The notes under the pieces were generated by a model that worked only from the letters and a program-made list of their open reading frames with translations, ran no database searches and had not been told where the DNA came from. The position numbers were made by a program, and so were the translations under genes. Below are positions 35,387-47,407 of a stretch of DNA of 64,000 nt, one piece after another; within the stretch, counting starts at the first letter, position 1; each line of letters starts with the position of its first letter. Origin of the DNA: Delphinapterus leucas (lineage: Eukaryota > Chordata > Mammalia > Artiodactyla > Monodontidae); NCBI RefSeq assembly GCF_002288925.2, contig NW_022098044.1:9659100-9723099 (forward strand), given 5' to 3'.

Positions 35387-35587
35387 TTTTTTTTTGCGGT
35401 ACGCGGGCCTCTCACTGTTGTGGCCTCTCCCGCTGCGGAGCACAGGCTCCGGACCCGCAGGCTCAACGGCCATGGCTCATGGGCCCAGCCGCTCCACGGC
35501 ACATGGAATCTTCCCGGACCAGGGCACAAACCCGTGTCCCCTGCATCGGCACGCGGACTCTCATCCACTGCGCCACCAGGGAAGCCC
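35387..35587 (-). mobile_element. CHR-type SINE, short form, in Tigger1 at the same target site
   Basis: T-run, then 'gcggtacgcgggcctctcac' to 'ccaccagggaagccc', antisense. Flanked by the same 15-mer at 35372-35386 and 35588-35602. Confidence 0.95.
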
Positions 35588-37058
35588 TGAAGTGTATTTC
35601 TTAAATAATAAGACTTGAAAGTTGAAATTCCTCCTTAATCTATGGGGTGCAGAATGGATGTTGTTTTAGCAGGTTCATACCTGCAAACACAACGTTAATC
35701 TCATTGTACATCTCCATCAGAGCTCTTGGGTGACCATTTACCTTGTCAATGAGCAGTAATATTTTGAATGGAATCTTTTATTTTTTTTTTTCTGAGTAGT
35801 AGGTCTCAACAGTGGGCTTAAAATATTCAGCAAACATGTTGCTAACAGATGTGATGTCATCCAGGCTTTGTTGTTCCATTTATAGACCACAGGCAGAGTA
35901 AATTTAGCATAATTCTTAAGGGCCCTAGGATTTCGAAAATGGTAAATGGGCATTGGCTTCAACTTCAAGTCACCAGCAGCATTAGCCCCTAACAAGAAAG
36001 TCAGCCTGTCCTTTGAAGCTTTGAAGCCAGGCATTGATTTCTCTCTAGCTATGAAAGTCCTAGATGGCATCGTCTTCCAATAGAAGGCTGTTCCATCTAC
36101 ACTGAAGATCTGTTGTTTGGTGTAGCCACCTTCATTAATTATCTTAGCTTGATCTTCTGGATAACTTGCTGCAGCTTCTCCATCAACACTTGCTGGCTGC
36201 TTCACCTTGCACTTTTATGTTATGGAGGTGGCTTCTTTCCTTAAACCTCATGAACTAACCTCGGCTGGCTTCAAAAGTTTCTTCTGCAGCTTCCTTACCT
36301 CTCTCAGCCTTCATAGAATTGAAGAGAGTTAGGGCCTTGCTCTGGTTTAGGCTTTGGCCTAAGGGAATGTTGGGAATGGTTTGATATTCTGTCTAGACCA
36401 CTGAAACTTTCTCCATATCACATAAGGCTATTTCGTTTTTTATCATCCATGTGTTCACAGAAGTCGCACCTTGAATTTCCTTCAAGAACTTTTCTTTTGC
36501 AGTCACAACTTGGCTAACTGGTGCAAGAAACCAAGCTTTTTGCCTTTTCCGGCCTTCAACATGCCTTCCTCACTAAGCTTAAGCATTTCTAGCTCTTGAT
36601 TTAAAGTGAGAGACATGAGACTCTTCCTTTCACTTGAACACTTAGAGGCCATTGTAGGGTTATTAATTGGCCTAATTTCAATGTTGCTGTGTATCAGGGA
36701 ATGAGGAGGCTGAGGAGAGGGAGCGAGATGGGGGAACGGCTGGTCAGTGGAGCAGCCAGAACACGCACAACGTTTACTGCTTCAGCTTACTGTCTTATAT
36801 GTGCACGGTCCATGGTACCCCAAAACAATTACAATAGTGACGTCAAAGATCACTGATCACAGATCACTGCAACCAATATAATCATAATGAAAAAGTTTGA
36901 AATTGCGAGAATTACCAAAATGTAACACACAGACACAAGCGAGCAAACGCTGTTGGAAAAATGGCGCCAGTAGACTTGCTCAATGCAGGGTTGCCACAAA
37001 CCTTCAATTTGTAAAAAATGCAGTATCCACGAAGCACAATAAAAGCACGGTGTACCTG

Positions 37059-37905
37059 TAGTTAGCGGTCAAGTGTTAGTGATTGATCAAGCTAACGAGA
37101 ATACAGATTTATTCATTCAACAAGTGCTGACTGAGTGCTAGGACTTTGTGGGATTCAGTTAGGACGGCTCTAAATCCTGCCTTTCAATTTGTGTCACTGA
37201 TGGTGGCTCTCAGCTGTGGTTTTAGCAGGTTCTTGAAACAGAATGTGTTTTCTCAGAGTCAGGTAGACCCAAACATTTCCCAGACTTTGGCCACATAATC
37301 AGAAATTTCAAGAGTCTTGAAATTTGTGGGTGTGGCTCCAAATGATCAGGTCTACACTGTCTTCTCCGTGGGCAGAGTCTTCTTTCCCCCTGCAACTCTG
37401 CGGCATGAATAGAGCAGATAACGAGGACTTCAGACTTGCCCTGTGGGGTGAGCTCAGGGCAGCGTCAGAAACTAGATGCATAGTTCATATGGTCAAAACC
37501 TGGGAGGCTCTTCTGAAATCGTGTGACATAGTATCAGGCCGCCAGCTCTGCAGGTCCTCGAAGGTCAGCATGGTGCAGCAGTGGGGACTGAGGGCAGCAG
37601 CCACATACCGCCCACCCCAGCTGCAGGTCTAGGTATGTCTGAATAGTAAATGTCCCGTGAATGAGTCACCAATGCTCCTGGTTTCACCCTCCAGGTTTAG
37701 TTTGTGGAGACGTCTCACACAAGAACTGTCTTGTGAGCCTCTTGAGGGTTAAACAAATGGGTCTCTCAGAAACCTTTAATAATACAAAAGTCCTTTTTTT
37801 GAAAAAAAGCATCTTCAGTAAATCTCTTCCATAAATCTCTACAACCTGCCATCCAGTGCATCAAAATAAACACAATTTTCACGCTCTGTCTTGGTATCTC
37901 AGCGT
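37059..37905. other. Intron 2 sequence with no recognised feature
   Basis: No repeat or gene was recognised. A frame of about 100 codons at 37324-37632 has no recognisable domain. Confidence 0.4.
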
Positions 37906-37909
37906 GCGG

Positions 37910-38410
37910 TCAAGAGTGCAGTCCTTGGAGTCAGTCTGGGAATCTGATTACCAGTTTCCCCACTAACTGTCACTGGGACTTTAGACAAGATCCCTAACCT
38001 CTCTGTGCCTCAGTTCACTAGTCTGAGATGTGACTACTAAGTAGTACCTAAGGGACTTCCCTGGTAGCTCAGTGGTTCAGACTCCGCGCTCCCAGTGCAG
38101 GGGCCCGGGTTTGATCCCTGGTCAGGGAACTAGATCCCACGTGCATGCTGCAACTAAGGAGCTGGTGAGCCACAACTAAGGAGCACGGCTGCCGCAACTA
38201 AGGAGCCAGCCTGCCGCAACCAAGACCTGGCACAACCAAATAAATAAAATAAATATTAAAAAATAACAATAAAATAAAAAAATAGTACCTACTATAACGT
38301 CGTTTTGAGGATTAAATTAGTTAGTACACGTGTGTCTTTAGAACAATGCCCAACACATAGTTATTGCTCAAGAAATGTTGCAAAGTTCCTGGTACAAACT
38401 CTCCTGTTGA
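37910..38410 (+). repeat. MIR SINE, sense, split by a CHR SINE
   Basis: The left part ('agtgcagtccttggagtcag', 'taacctctctgtgcctcagt') and the right part ('ttgaggattaaattagttag', 'agaacaatgcccaacacata') make one MIR when the inserted SINE is removed. Confidence 0.88.
38051..38282 (+). mobile_element. CHR-type SINE inside a MIR
   Basis: 'gggacttccctggtagctca' to 'gcacaaccaaataaataaaa'. Flanked by 'tagtaccta' at 38042-38050 and 38283-38291. Confidence 0.93.
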
Positions 38411-39450
38411 GTGAAATACTAGAAGCTAGGCATACCAGCCTTCTAATTTAACTTCAATAAATTGTTGGTATCATTTTTCCCTCTTTCATTGCAAGTACCC
38501 TTTCTAGGGCTAGAGAACTAAGAATTTTTGCTGTTTATATAAAGCTGCTTAAATTCTGGACAGGCTAGTTACGTCTTACTCGTTCTTCACTGACTAGATG
38601 AAAACACTTTTGTGGAAAGTCTTCATTGGCTTCTCGTGGGGTCAGCTAGGCTATGTGTTGATCCCCTGACCCAGTGCAGCTTCTAGGAAAGGTAGAGGGA
38701 AAATCCACGTAAAGAAGACAGACCTGGGTGGTGTCAGAGCCAGCACCAGGACAGAGCCCAGGTCTCTGGATTTCCTTGCATTTTGATTTCATGTTAAGTT
38801 CATACCGTATTAATATGAAATAATCCTCTTACCTTTGTCCTTGTTCCAGCCTCTGACTGCTGAATCATAAAAGAGAGTGAGAAGAGGCACTACATTTAAA
38901 GCAGTGATTGTCTCTAACTAAACTTAAATTCTCACACTTTTTGGCAGTAGAAACAACCAAAGTTTTGTTCTGATTTCCTGCAAAGTTTCACAATAGTCAG
39001 GAGTCAGAATTGGTCCCTATGTTATGAAACAGCCAGTTTTTATACTTTAGACTTTAAAAATGAAGCTTTAGTTGTTTATGATTACTTTGGATGTTTTCCA
39101 GGAGTCAGGATAACATCTGTAGAAGATTCTACACAGGCCTTGATGTCAGGTACCAAGGTGGTTTTCCCATTCAAAGGCAATAGTCTGTGCTTCAAGGAAC
39201 TCCTTGGGTATAGAAATTGGCTGCCTCAGCAACAGCTAGCTAACTAACAGATTAGCCCTCTTCCGTCTTTACCCCCAGCCTCTTGAGGACGTGACCTCAG
39301 AAAGCTCTCCCCTATCCATGTTCTCCTGTAACCTTGGCAGAGACAGTCACCGTGGTAACTACCTTTTGTGCTAGTTTGCCTGAGTACAAGGGAAAACACT
39401 TCCCCACAGGCTTTAATTAGATAGAAGTTTAGCGGTGGTGAGGAGAAGAG
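38411..39450. other. Intron 2 sequence with no recognised feature
   Basis: Appears single-copy. No gene was recognised. Confidence 0.4.
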
Positions 39451-39454
39451 TACA

Positions 39455-39650
39455 GTTACTGAGTACCTGACTATGCTTTGTGAACCCCATATCATTTAAT
39501 CCTCTCATTAGCCCTCTGAGATAAGCATTATTATCCCCATCTTACTGACATTTAAACAGTAACCGTACCCAAGGTCACCAAAGTGTTAAGTGTTGGAGTC
39601 CGGACTCAAACCCAGGTTTATCTGTCTCAGGCTTTTGCTTTTATTTTGCA
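39455..39650 (-). repeat. MIR SINE, antisense
   Basis: 'atcatttaatcctctcatta', 'aagcattattatccccatct' and 'ggactcaaacccaggtttat' follow antisense MIR. Confidence 0.87.
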
Positions 39651-39705
39651 AGTTAAACAAGTATGGCACACTAAATCAATTCATTTTCAGTTAGGAAAGT
39701 GTTTT

Positions 39706-39913
39706 TTGTTTTGTTTTTTTTTTGGTACGCGGGCCTCTCACTGCTGTGGCCTCTCACGTTGCGGAGCACAGGCTCCGGATGCGCAGGCTCAGCGGCCATG
39801 GCTCACGGGCCCAGCCGCTCCGCGGCATGTTGGATCTTCCCGGACCGGGGCACGAACCCGCGTCCGCTGCATCGGCAGGCGGACCCTCAACCACTGCGCC
39901 ACCAGGGAAGCCC
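39706..39913 (-). mobile_element. CHR-type SINE, short form, antisense, young
   Basis: 'ggtacgcgggcctctcactg' to 'ccaccagggaagccc'. The perfect 13 bp direct repeat 'aggaaagtgtttt' flanks it (39693-39705 and 39914-39926). Many CpGs survive, a sign of youth. Confidence 0.96.
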
Positions 39914-39926
39914 AGGAAAGTGTTTT

Positions 39927-40990
39927 ATTCTTTCTTTTTCTCATCTGGGTAGATGCCTTTTTCTAGTCCCCAGGGGCCAACAGATGCCCATTTCAATGTG
40001 ACTTTTGCTTGGTTCCTTCTCTTAGGTTATATCTGTTTGTTCACTTGTCAGCCACCTGAGAAGTCTTTTGGCTAGTTTAATCCTACTTTCCACCCTTCCC
40101 TTGACTATCTAGGAAATCTCTCATTGGGTTAGTCTTAAGTCTCCCCTGAACTGAGATTTTCATACTGGAACTTGGTCAGGAAAAACTAGAACTGGGACGC
40201 TAGAGCCACAAAGAAAAAGGCGGCTCAGATAACAAAAAAAAACACAAGACCAAAGGCAAGCAGGGTCCGAAAGATCAGGGAGCTAGTGAGGAAGGGGGCA
40301 GGGGTGGTCAACAAAAGCAGATATGGCCACACAGGTCGTAACTCTTCCCCAGCTGCTGTGGCTGCCGCATCTGCCAGGATGCCTGTGACCTAAAGAGCTC
40401 AGGGACTTGATGTTGCATTAGAGGCTGTGTTTATCTCTTCTCAGTATCTCTCACCCACCATCTTGTAGTTCATGAAATTGCTCGACATGCTTTCTACCAG
40501 TCTGTGCCTGTTGGTCTCTAAGTAGTTTTCAGGGTTAATTTAGAATTAATTAATTTAGAACTATCACTTGAAAGGTTTGAAGCAGCTTATAAATTAAAAT
40601 GTAACTCAAAATAAAGCAGAGAGAAGGACATTAAAAGGGAAACATTTATGGGAAGCAAAGCATAGCCTTGACTGGGCTTCTGCCAATAAAGGACGTCTCT
40701 AATTTGGAACAGAGATCTTTCCATATTGACTGCTTGCCCTGGCAGATGAAGCAGAATAGAACCAGAACAGACCCTGTAGCTCTTTTGATGCAACACTCTT
40801 ATGTTATAGGTCAGAAACTTGAAGGCAAGAAAAAGTAGATGATTAGCTTAATGTTTCTCATCTAGTAGGTAGCTGATACCAGAATCAAATTCTTCTTACT
40901 TCATCTAGAGTTTTTTAGCCACTCCATACCATTTGACCAGCACATTTACCCTTTATTTCTGAGTGCAGTGGAAAAGGAAATTTACTTCTT
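39927..40990. other. Intron 2 sequence with no recognised feature
   Basis: Looks single-copy. A local 'taatttagaa' tandem lies at about 40536-40562. No gene was seen. Confidence 0.4.
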
Positions 40991-40992
40991 AC

Positions 40993-41040
40993 TTCTTCCC
41001 TCCTTCCCTCCTTCCCTCCCTGCCTTCCTTCCTTCCTTCC
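40993..41040. repeat. (TTCC)n simple repeat
   Basis: CTTCC/CTCCC tetranucleotide units over about 48 bases. Confidence 0.97.
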
Positions 41041-41104
41041 AAACAAGATTACTACTGTTAGTATTTTAGTGCTACCACTTCTACCACTGCCTCTCCTGGT
41101 GAAA

Positions 41105-41330
41105 ATGTACCGAATTTGTACCAGGCATCAGGCACTATTGCTAAGTACTTTGCATACATTGTTTACTCTTCCCAATAACCCCAAAGGTAGGTTCTGTTAC
41201 TGTCTCTATTTAAGCGGGGGACAGAGGAGGCTAAGAAGGATTACGAAGCTTCCCTAGATCTCACAGCCATAAACGGTAGCACTGGATTTCAAGTCCTGGC
41301 TGTTTGATTGTGGAGCTTGTGCTTGTAGCT
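41105..41330 (-). repeat. MIR SINE, antisense
   Basis: 'accaggcatcaggcactatt', 'agtactttgcatacattgtt', 'tctcacagccataaacggta' follow antisense MIR. Confidence 0.8.
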
Positions 41331-41940
41331 ACTAGCGATCCTTCCGGCAGTTTTTTTATTCTTTTGTTGAATTACTAAAACAGAACTGTTTTCTCTAAAT
41401 GCAGAAGTTGAAACCTGTTGAGGAAATTCAACCAGAGTATTTTTTGAAGAAAAAAACCATTTCCTGATTTCTTCATTTGTTAACCCTGTGACATCATTAG
41501 GGCTGGTACTAGCCGCCCTCTTGCCTTCACACACCAGAATGGAGTGAGATAGTTCTTTAGGAACTTCTGAGGCTGTTTCGAGGGCCAGAAGCTCGACCCG
41601 CCTCTTTGATTCTCTCTGCCCTACATCTGGCCCTTGAAGCCTTACCATCCCAGCCACTGAGGAAAGGCACATGGCAAAGGCCCCACGTCTAGTCCCTGCA
41701 GTAACTGTAGACAGTCTTCTCTTGATTCCGATCTGCTTTACTACAGACTCTGTCCTGCCCATTATCAAAACTTTGGCTCTGAAACCCTGACTTTTAAGCT
41801 ACCTCTGACCCTTTGGACTTGTTTGTATTTGCCATGGATAGAAAAATCAGGAAATAGGAAATTCACCCAGCAAAGAGATCTTTGGGAGTGTGTTTGTCAC
41901 TATAAGCAATGATACATAGATAAAAACAGTAATGAGATAC
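41331..41940. other. Intron 2 sequence with no recognised feature
   Basis: A minus-strand frame of ~159 codons (41768-41289) runs through here, but it has no recognisable domain and crosses the MIR. I see nothing that supports a gene. Confidence 0.4.
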
Positions 41941-41944
41941 CATG

Positions 41945-42190
41945 GGCAGGAGTGGTTGGCATATGGACTCAGGCTTTAGACAGCTTCGGTTCAAAGCCTG
42001 CTTCCACCCTTGCTGAGCTTTGCACTCAAGAACATAAGCTTTCTAAGCCTCAGTTTCCTCATCCAGAAGATGGGGATAACATTAGTACCATCTCAAAAGG
42101 TTGTTGTAAAATTAAATGAGGTGATGTATATGAAGCATATAGCACTGTGCCTGGAACATTGTAAATGCCAATAAAGGTTAATTATTATCA
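41945..42190 (+). repeat. MIR SINE, sense, nearly full length
   Basis: 'gagtggttggcatatggact', 'aagcctcagtttcctcatcc', 'gatggggataacattagtac', 'gcactgtgcctggaacattg' follow the MIR consensus. Confidence 0.9.
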
Positions 42191-42318
42191 AAGTAATAAT
42201 TTAGTCTTTTTGTTCATTAAATTAGGAAAAAATTTGAGTTAATACTCAATGTTGGTGAGGGGATAATGAAATTTGTTCTTGTATATGTTATTACAGACAT
42301 TGTAAATCGGTATACATC

Positions 42319-42609
42319 ATTTTTTTAAAAATTTTATTTATTTCTGGCTGTGTTGGGTCTTTGTTGATGCGCGTGGGCTTTCTCTACTTGTGGTGAGCAG
42401 GGGCTACTCTTCGTTGCGGTGTGCAGGCTTCTCATTGCAGTGGCTTCTCTTGTTGCAGAGCACAGGGTCTAGGCGCGCAGGCTTCAGTAGTTGTGGCGCA
42501 CGGGCTTAGTTGCTCCGTGGCATGTGGGATCTTCCCAGACCAGGGATCGAACCCTTGTCCCCTGCATTAGCAGGCAGATTCTTAATCACTGCACCACCAG
42601 GGAAGTCCC
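42319..42609 (-). mobile_element. CHR-type SINE, long form, antisense
   Basis: 'ggctgtgttgggtctttgtt' to 'gcaccaccagggaagtccca'. Flanks 'gtatacatc' and 'gtatatatc' form the target duplication. Confidence 0.93.
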
Positions 42610-42930
42610 AGTATATATCTTTTTGAAAGCAGTTTAAGAATATGCATGAAGTGTTAAGATATTCATATTCTTTCATGAATTCTACTTTTGGGACTCTAGC
42701 CTAAGAAAGTAATCCAAGGTGTGAAAAGAAAACTTTAGGTCTGATAATGCTGCAGTATTATTTGTCATAGTGAATAACTGACTTGAATAAAATATGATAC
42801 ATCTGCTCAGTATTCAAATTATGAGTTAAAGACTCTGCAGCTACATGGAAAAATACTTGTATTACTATATTAAAGGAACAATTTAAAAGGAGGTACAAAA
42901 TTGTATGCACTGATGGTTGGAGGAGTATAT
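42610..42930 (+). repeat. L1ME-type relic, sense
   Basis: 'tttttgaaagcagtttaaga', 'aagaaagtaatccaaggtgt', 'aataaaatatgatacatctg' and 'aggtacaaaattgtatgcac' keep old L1 3' order. The preceding SINE probably sits inside it. Confidence 0.6.
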
Positions 42931-43440
42931 GAAGTTTCTACACAGCTGCTAGGACATAACTGGTTTTTCCCTAGGGACTTTTTGACACTCCCACTGAGAC
43001 ATTAGTTTTTCTTGTTTTTTTAATGTGGCAAAAAAAAAAAAAAAAAGTCAAGTAATGACCAAAACATAGAACCGAATCTCGTGTCTGAGTCTTCTCCCTG
43101 TTGCCAACCTCTAATCTCAGGCTGAGGGTAAACGATGGAGGATAGTGAGGGTTGAGGCAGGGCTCAGAGATGCTCTGAGGAGTCACTTGTGTCTTACATG
43201 GGCTTCTTCTCAGATTCTCAAACTTCTCTTTATAGACCTGGGGAGGGAGGTGGGGAGAGGGGTGTGTGGGCATTAGTGTGATTTCTTATTCTTGACCTCA
43301 CCACTGTCAGGGACATCCTCAGTGAAGTTCTTAACAGTTTCTTCAGCCACGCATACATTATATTGATGTTTTAACACTTCTTTATAGTGATTATTTGGGA
43401 GAAGGAGTACTAAATTTTAGAAGTTAACCAAGTAGGCTGT
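42931..43440. other. Intron 2 sequence with no recognised feature
   Basis: An A-run lies at about 43030-43046. No gene or confident repeat was recognised. Confidence 0.4.
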
Positions 43441-43453
43441 AAATAAATCATTG

Positions 43454-43626
43454 CTTTTTTTTTAACTTTTATTTTTAATTTAATTTAATTTATTTATTTA
43501 TTATATTTTTGGCTGCTCCGCAGCAGCAGCAGCATGTGGGATCCCAGTTCCCCGACCAGGGATCGAACCCACGCCCCCTGCACTGGAAGGGCAGAGTCTC
43601 AACCACTGGACTGCCAGAGAAATCCC
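43454..43626 (-). mobile_element. tRNA-derived SINE, ~120 bp type, antisense
   Basis: A long A/T tail, then 'ggctgctccgcagcagcagc' to 'ggactgccagagaaatccc'. Flanks 'aaatcattg' and 'aaatcactg'. It keeps the B-box region 'gatcgaaccc' that is missing from the copy at 62637. Confidence 0.9.
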
Positions 43627-44059
43627 AAATCACTGATTTTTAAAAACTTATAATAGTAACCCATCCTCATACAAGTTCAAACAATCCAGTAATTAATGGG
43701 GTACAAAGTAAAAGTCCTGGCGAATGAGAGGCAGGTTAGTGATTAGAAAGAGTCTGGGATGTCTGTGGTCTCTTGTGCACATTACTTGATTATAAAAACA
43801 GCAATCTTTACTTTGGCTGATAAAAGTCTCATGTTTCCACAGGATGTAGCAAAACGTTCCCTGACCAAAATGTCTCTGTCAGGAGGGTCTTGTCAAAATG
43901 TCCAGCTTGGGAATACAGCTATGAAAAAACATGCACAGGGAACAAAAACACTGAGTGGAAACAGTGCTTGTGTTTGGGTGGTAGGATTATAATTCTACCT
44001 CCCCTCTTCTGTGTTCCTAATTTGTGTATAAAGTGGTTATAGTTCTTTTGTAATGAAAG

Positions 44060-44600
44060 TCCAACTTGACAGATATGTATCAAACACTATCTATGTGCCA
44101 GACATTGTGCTTGATGCCAGAGATAGGGCAGTGACCCAGACAGGCATGGTCACTGCTTGGAGAAACTTCAGTCCAGTGGGAAATTGCAAATGATTTTACA
44201 AGTCATTGTGAGACCATGTGATAAACCCAGGGCGGAGGGGTTTAGAGAGCGTCTGGAACACATCTGAGGGGTGCCTACCCCAGACTGGGGGTAGGGGCAG
44301 CTCCAGGGAAGATTTCCTGGAGGAAGAGATGTCTGAGCTGGGACTTGAGGGCCATGTGACTGAAGGTTGGAGTGGGGAGTGTTCCAAGCAAAAGAAACAG
44401 CATCTGGCAAAGCTTGGAGGCGAGAGAAAACGTGTCCTGTTTGAGGAACTGGAGGTTGGTGAGACTGGAGCATAGATTGCGTGTGAAGTGGGGGTGGTGA
44501 GAGGTGAGACTGGAGGGTAAAACAGGGACCAGATTGTGAAGGATTTTACTTTCTTTTTAAGGGATTTAGATTTTGTCCTAAGGGCAATGTAAAGATACTG
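44060..44600 (+). repeat. Ancient unclassified mammalian repeat, copy 2 of 3
   Basis: 'gaagatttcctggaggaaga', 'gtctgagctgggacttgagg', 'gtgttccaagcaaaagaaac' and 'tagattttgtcctaagggca' represent the left part of the family seen at 7430-8250 and 49320-49790. Confidence 0.5.
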
Positions 44601-44629
44601 GGGAAATATTTCTTTATTTGCTTGTCTGC

Positions 44630-44845
44630 TTGCTCACTTATTTATTCTTCCAAATTAATTTTTATGTAAAAGTAATACATGTTTGTTACAAAAACTAAAA
44701 TAAAATAGAAGTATATAAAATGAAAAGTAAAAGTCTCCCTTTCTCTCCTTGACACTCTCCCCCAGTCTAATCCCCAGAGGTACTTATTGCCAAGCGTTCC
44801 TTTTGCACCCTTCCAGGAGTTTTCTGTGTATATGCAAGCATGTAT

Positions 44846-44887
<42 letters not shown>

Positions 44888-46230
44888 CTTTCTCTTTACA
44901 CAGATGGAACCATGCCATAATAAATAACTTCCACCTTGAAGGCAAAACTTGAATGTCTTGGACATCATATCCGTACATAAAGATATGTATTAGTTTCAAT
45001 GGCTGCATGGTATACTTTCACATAGCTATCCCATCATTTACTTAACCAGTCTCTTATTGAGGTCTAGACACCTAGACTGTCTAGTTTTTCACTATTACAA
45101 AGCAAACTGCAGTGAACGTTCTTGTTATATGTATCTTTGGGTATTTATGTAAGGGTAATACCTGTAGGATATGTTCCTAGAAGTAAAATAGCTGGGTAAG
45201 AGGATGTGTACATTTACAATTAAGGTAGATATTACTGAAATAGTCTCTATAGAGGTAGTTACACTTTCTGCTCCCACCAGCATTTTGAGAGTGTCTGTTT
45301 CTTCATATTGTCTGCACCACAGAATATACCTACTTTAAAAAATTGTGGTAAAAAATTAAAAAAAAACCATAACATAAAATTTACCATCTTTGCCATTTTT
45401 AACCATAAGTTCAGTAATGTCAAGTATATTTGCACTGTTGCGCAATCAGTAGCCAGAACTGTTTCATCTTGCAAAATAGAAACTCTATTCTCATTAAATA
45501 ACAACTCCCCATTTTCCTCTCCTCCCAGCCCCTGGTAACCACCATTCTACTTTCTCTCTGTGTGAATATGACCACTCGAGGTCAAATTAGTGAAATCTTA
45601 CAGTATTTGTCTTTCTGTGACTGGCTTATTTTATTTAGCATAATGTCCTCCAGGTTCATTCATGTTGTATCATGTGACAAGATCACCTCCTTTTTACAGG
45701 CTGAATAGTATTCCATTGTATGTATATACCACATTTTGTTTACCCATTCATGCAGGGAAGGACACTTGGGTTGCTTCCACATCTTGGCTATTGTGAATAA
45801 TGCTGCTGTAAACGTAGGTGTGCAAATATCTCTTTGAAATCCTGCTTTCAGTTCTTTCCAAAATACTCTTAGAAGTGGGATTGCTGGATCTTTTGGCAAT
45901 TCTGTTTTATATTTTGGGGAACAGCCATATGGTTTTCCATACTGTCTATACCATTTTATATTCCCACCAACAGTGTACAGAGTTCTAATTTCTCCATATC
46001 CTCTCCAACACTTGTTACATTCTGTGGATTTCATAGTAGCCATCCTAATGTGTGTGAGATGATATCTCATTGTAGTTAATTTGCATTTCTCTAATGAAAA
46101 GTGATGTTAAGCATCTTTTCATGTACTTACTGGCCACTTGTATATTATCTTTGGAGAAACATCTATTCAAATTATATCCATCTTTCTAATCTTGGCTAAT
46201 CTATTGGGTAAGAAATAGCATCTCATTGTT
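44630..46230 (-). repeat. Old L1 relics in antisense, two joined pieces
   Basis: 44630-45290 is an L1ME-like 3' region ('aaagtaatacatgtttgtta', 'gctgcatggtatactttcac'). 45290-46230 is an L1M copy with readable but broken ORF2 C-terminal sequence on the minus strand, including MRYHLTHIRM and CNKCWRGYGE. A TG/TA microsatellite lies at 44848-44888. Confidence 0.82.
44848..44888. repeat. (TG)n(TA)n compound microsatellite
   Basis: About 11 TG units followed directly by about 9 TA units. Confidence 0.96.
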
Positions 46231-46496
46231 TCAATTGACATTCCTTTAATTATGAGTGAAATTTATTCATTCATTCAACAAATAAAAGAGCAGCCCCTAC
46301 TTCTCTGGCACTGTTCTAAGGTGCTAAGGACAATAACACAAAAGACAGGTTGAGCATCTCTATGTTTCTTTGATGGTTTGTATATCCTGTTCTGTAGACT
46401 ATGTTTTTAAGTCTTTTGCCTGTTTTTCTGTTGAGTACTCTATCCTTTCATTGGTTTTTAAGACTTCTTTATTATGTATTAAGGAAATTGGCTTTT

Positions 46497-47063
46497 TGTG
46501 TATTGGGTTTCTGTTACTGTGTAACAAATTACCATGAGCTTCTGGCTCAAAACTACACGCATTTTATTATCTGACAGTTTCTGTGGGTGAGAAGTCTGGT
46601 ACGGGTTATCTCGTTTCTCTGCTTCAGCGTCTCACCAGTCTGCAGTGCAGATACTGGCTGAGTCTGTGGGCTCATCATAGGCTGAACCAAGAATGCGCTT
46701 CCCAGCTCCCTTGGGCAGAGTTTATTTCCTTGTGGTTGCAGGACTGAGGCACCAGTTTCTTGCCTGTGACTCCCCTCAGCTCCTACAGGCCACCCACACT
46801 TGCTTGGCAGGTGGGCTTCTCCAGCATGGCCATTAATGTCATGGCAGCTTACTTTTTCCAGGCCAGTGAAGAGGAGTGTCTCCAACGCCTCTGCTAGCAA
46901 GACAGAGGCTTTCAAATATCAAAACGGAATCACTCCATTGCCATATCCTATTGGTGAGAAAAAAGTCACAGGTCCTGCCCACACTTAAGGGCAGGGAATT
47001 ACACAAAGGCATGAACCAGGAGGTGGCGATCATCAGGAGACAGCTTAGAGTCTGTCCACCACA
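46497..47063 (+). mobile_element. Solo MLT1-type LTR (older subfamily) in L1 sequence
   Basis: Starts 'tgtgtattgggtttctgtta', contains 'gtgtaacaaattaccatgag', 'gtggttgcaggactgaggca', 'gtcacaggtcctgcccacac' and ends 'gtctgtccaccaca'. No internal retroviral sequence is present. Confidence 0.72.
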
Positions 47064-47407
47064 ATCTGCCATATATATTCCAAATATTTTCTCCATTTAG
47101 TAATTTTTTTTTTTGTTTGGGAGTTTTCTGTTCTGATTTTTATGAGGCAAATGTATTGATCTTTTTGTGACTTCCGTGTTATAATCTGTATGTTTAGAAT
47201 GGCCTTTATCATGTCAAGATTTCTCAAACACTCACCCAATTTTTTTAACCCATATTAATACTAATACTAGTATTCTAATACTGTTATTACTTTGGGATTT
47301 ATTTTGTCTTGAGCCTTGAGACAGAGATCCCACCCTTTTTCTTCTGTGTCCAACCTGTTGTCTCAGTTCTTGAATAATTCATTTTTTATATGATTCTTTC
47401 TGTTTTT

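Larger units (their letters stand above)
34541..36652 (-). pseudogene. Decayed Tigger1 transposase (pogo/CENP-B-like DDE)
   Basis: The reading runs right to left from an ATG complement at 36652 (protein start MASKCSSERKSLMSLTLNQE) through a CENP-B-type DNA-binding part to the DDE nuclease. The best-preserved block (36205-35738) includes [20 protein letters not shown], with the first catalytic Asp in SVD, and the [20 protein letters not shown] segment. The C-terminal tail ending KAQMMVSIFQQ is at 34948-34538. Frameshifts, stops and two SINEs break it, so no transposase can be made. Tigger transposases are cousins of domesticated CENP-B and JRK proteins, but this copy shows no sign of such use. 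Confidence 0.9.
34347..37058 (-). mobile_element. Tigger1 DNA transposon, near full length, holding two SINEs
   Basis: Both ends resemble the Tigger1 inverted repeats: left 'agagatattgcaggttcagt' and right 'aaaagcacggtgtacctg' followed by TA, the pogo/Tigger target. After removing two SINEs (35241-35371 and 35387-35587) the element is about 2.4 kb, the usual Tigger1 length. The transposase reads on the minus strand and is decayed. The family was active in early placental mammals and is now inert. Confidence 0.94.

Noticed and set aside
41289..41768. 159-codon minus-strand frame
   Set aside because: Overlaps a MIR and has no recognisable motif, start context or splice-site support.
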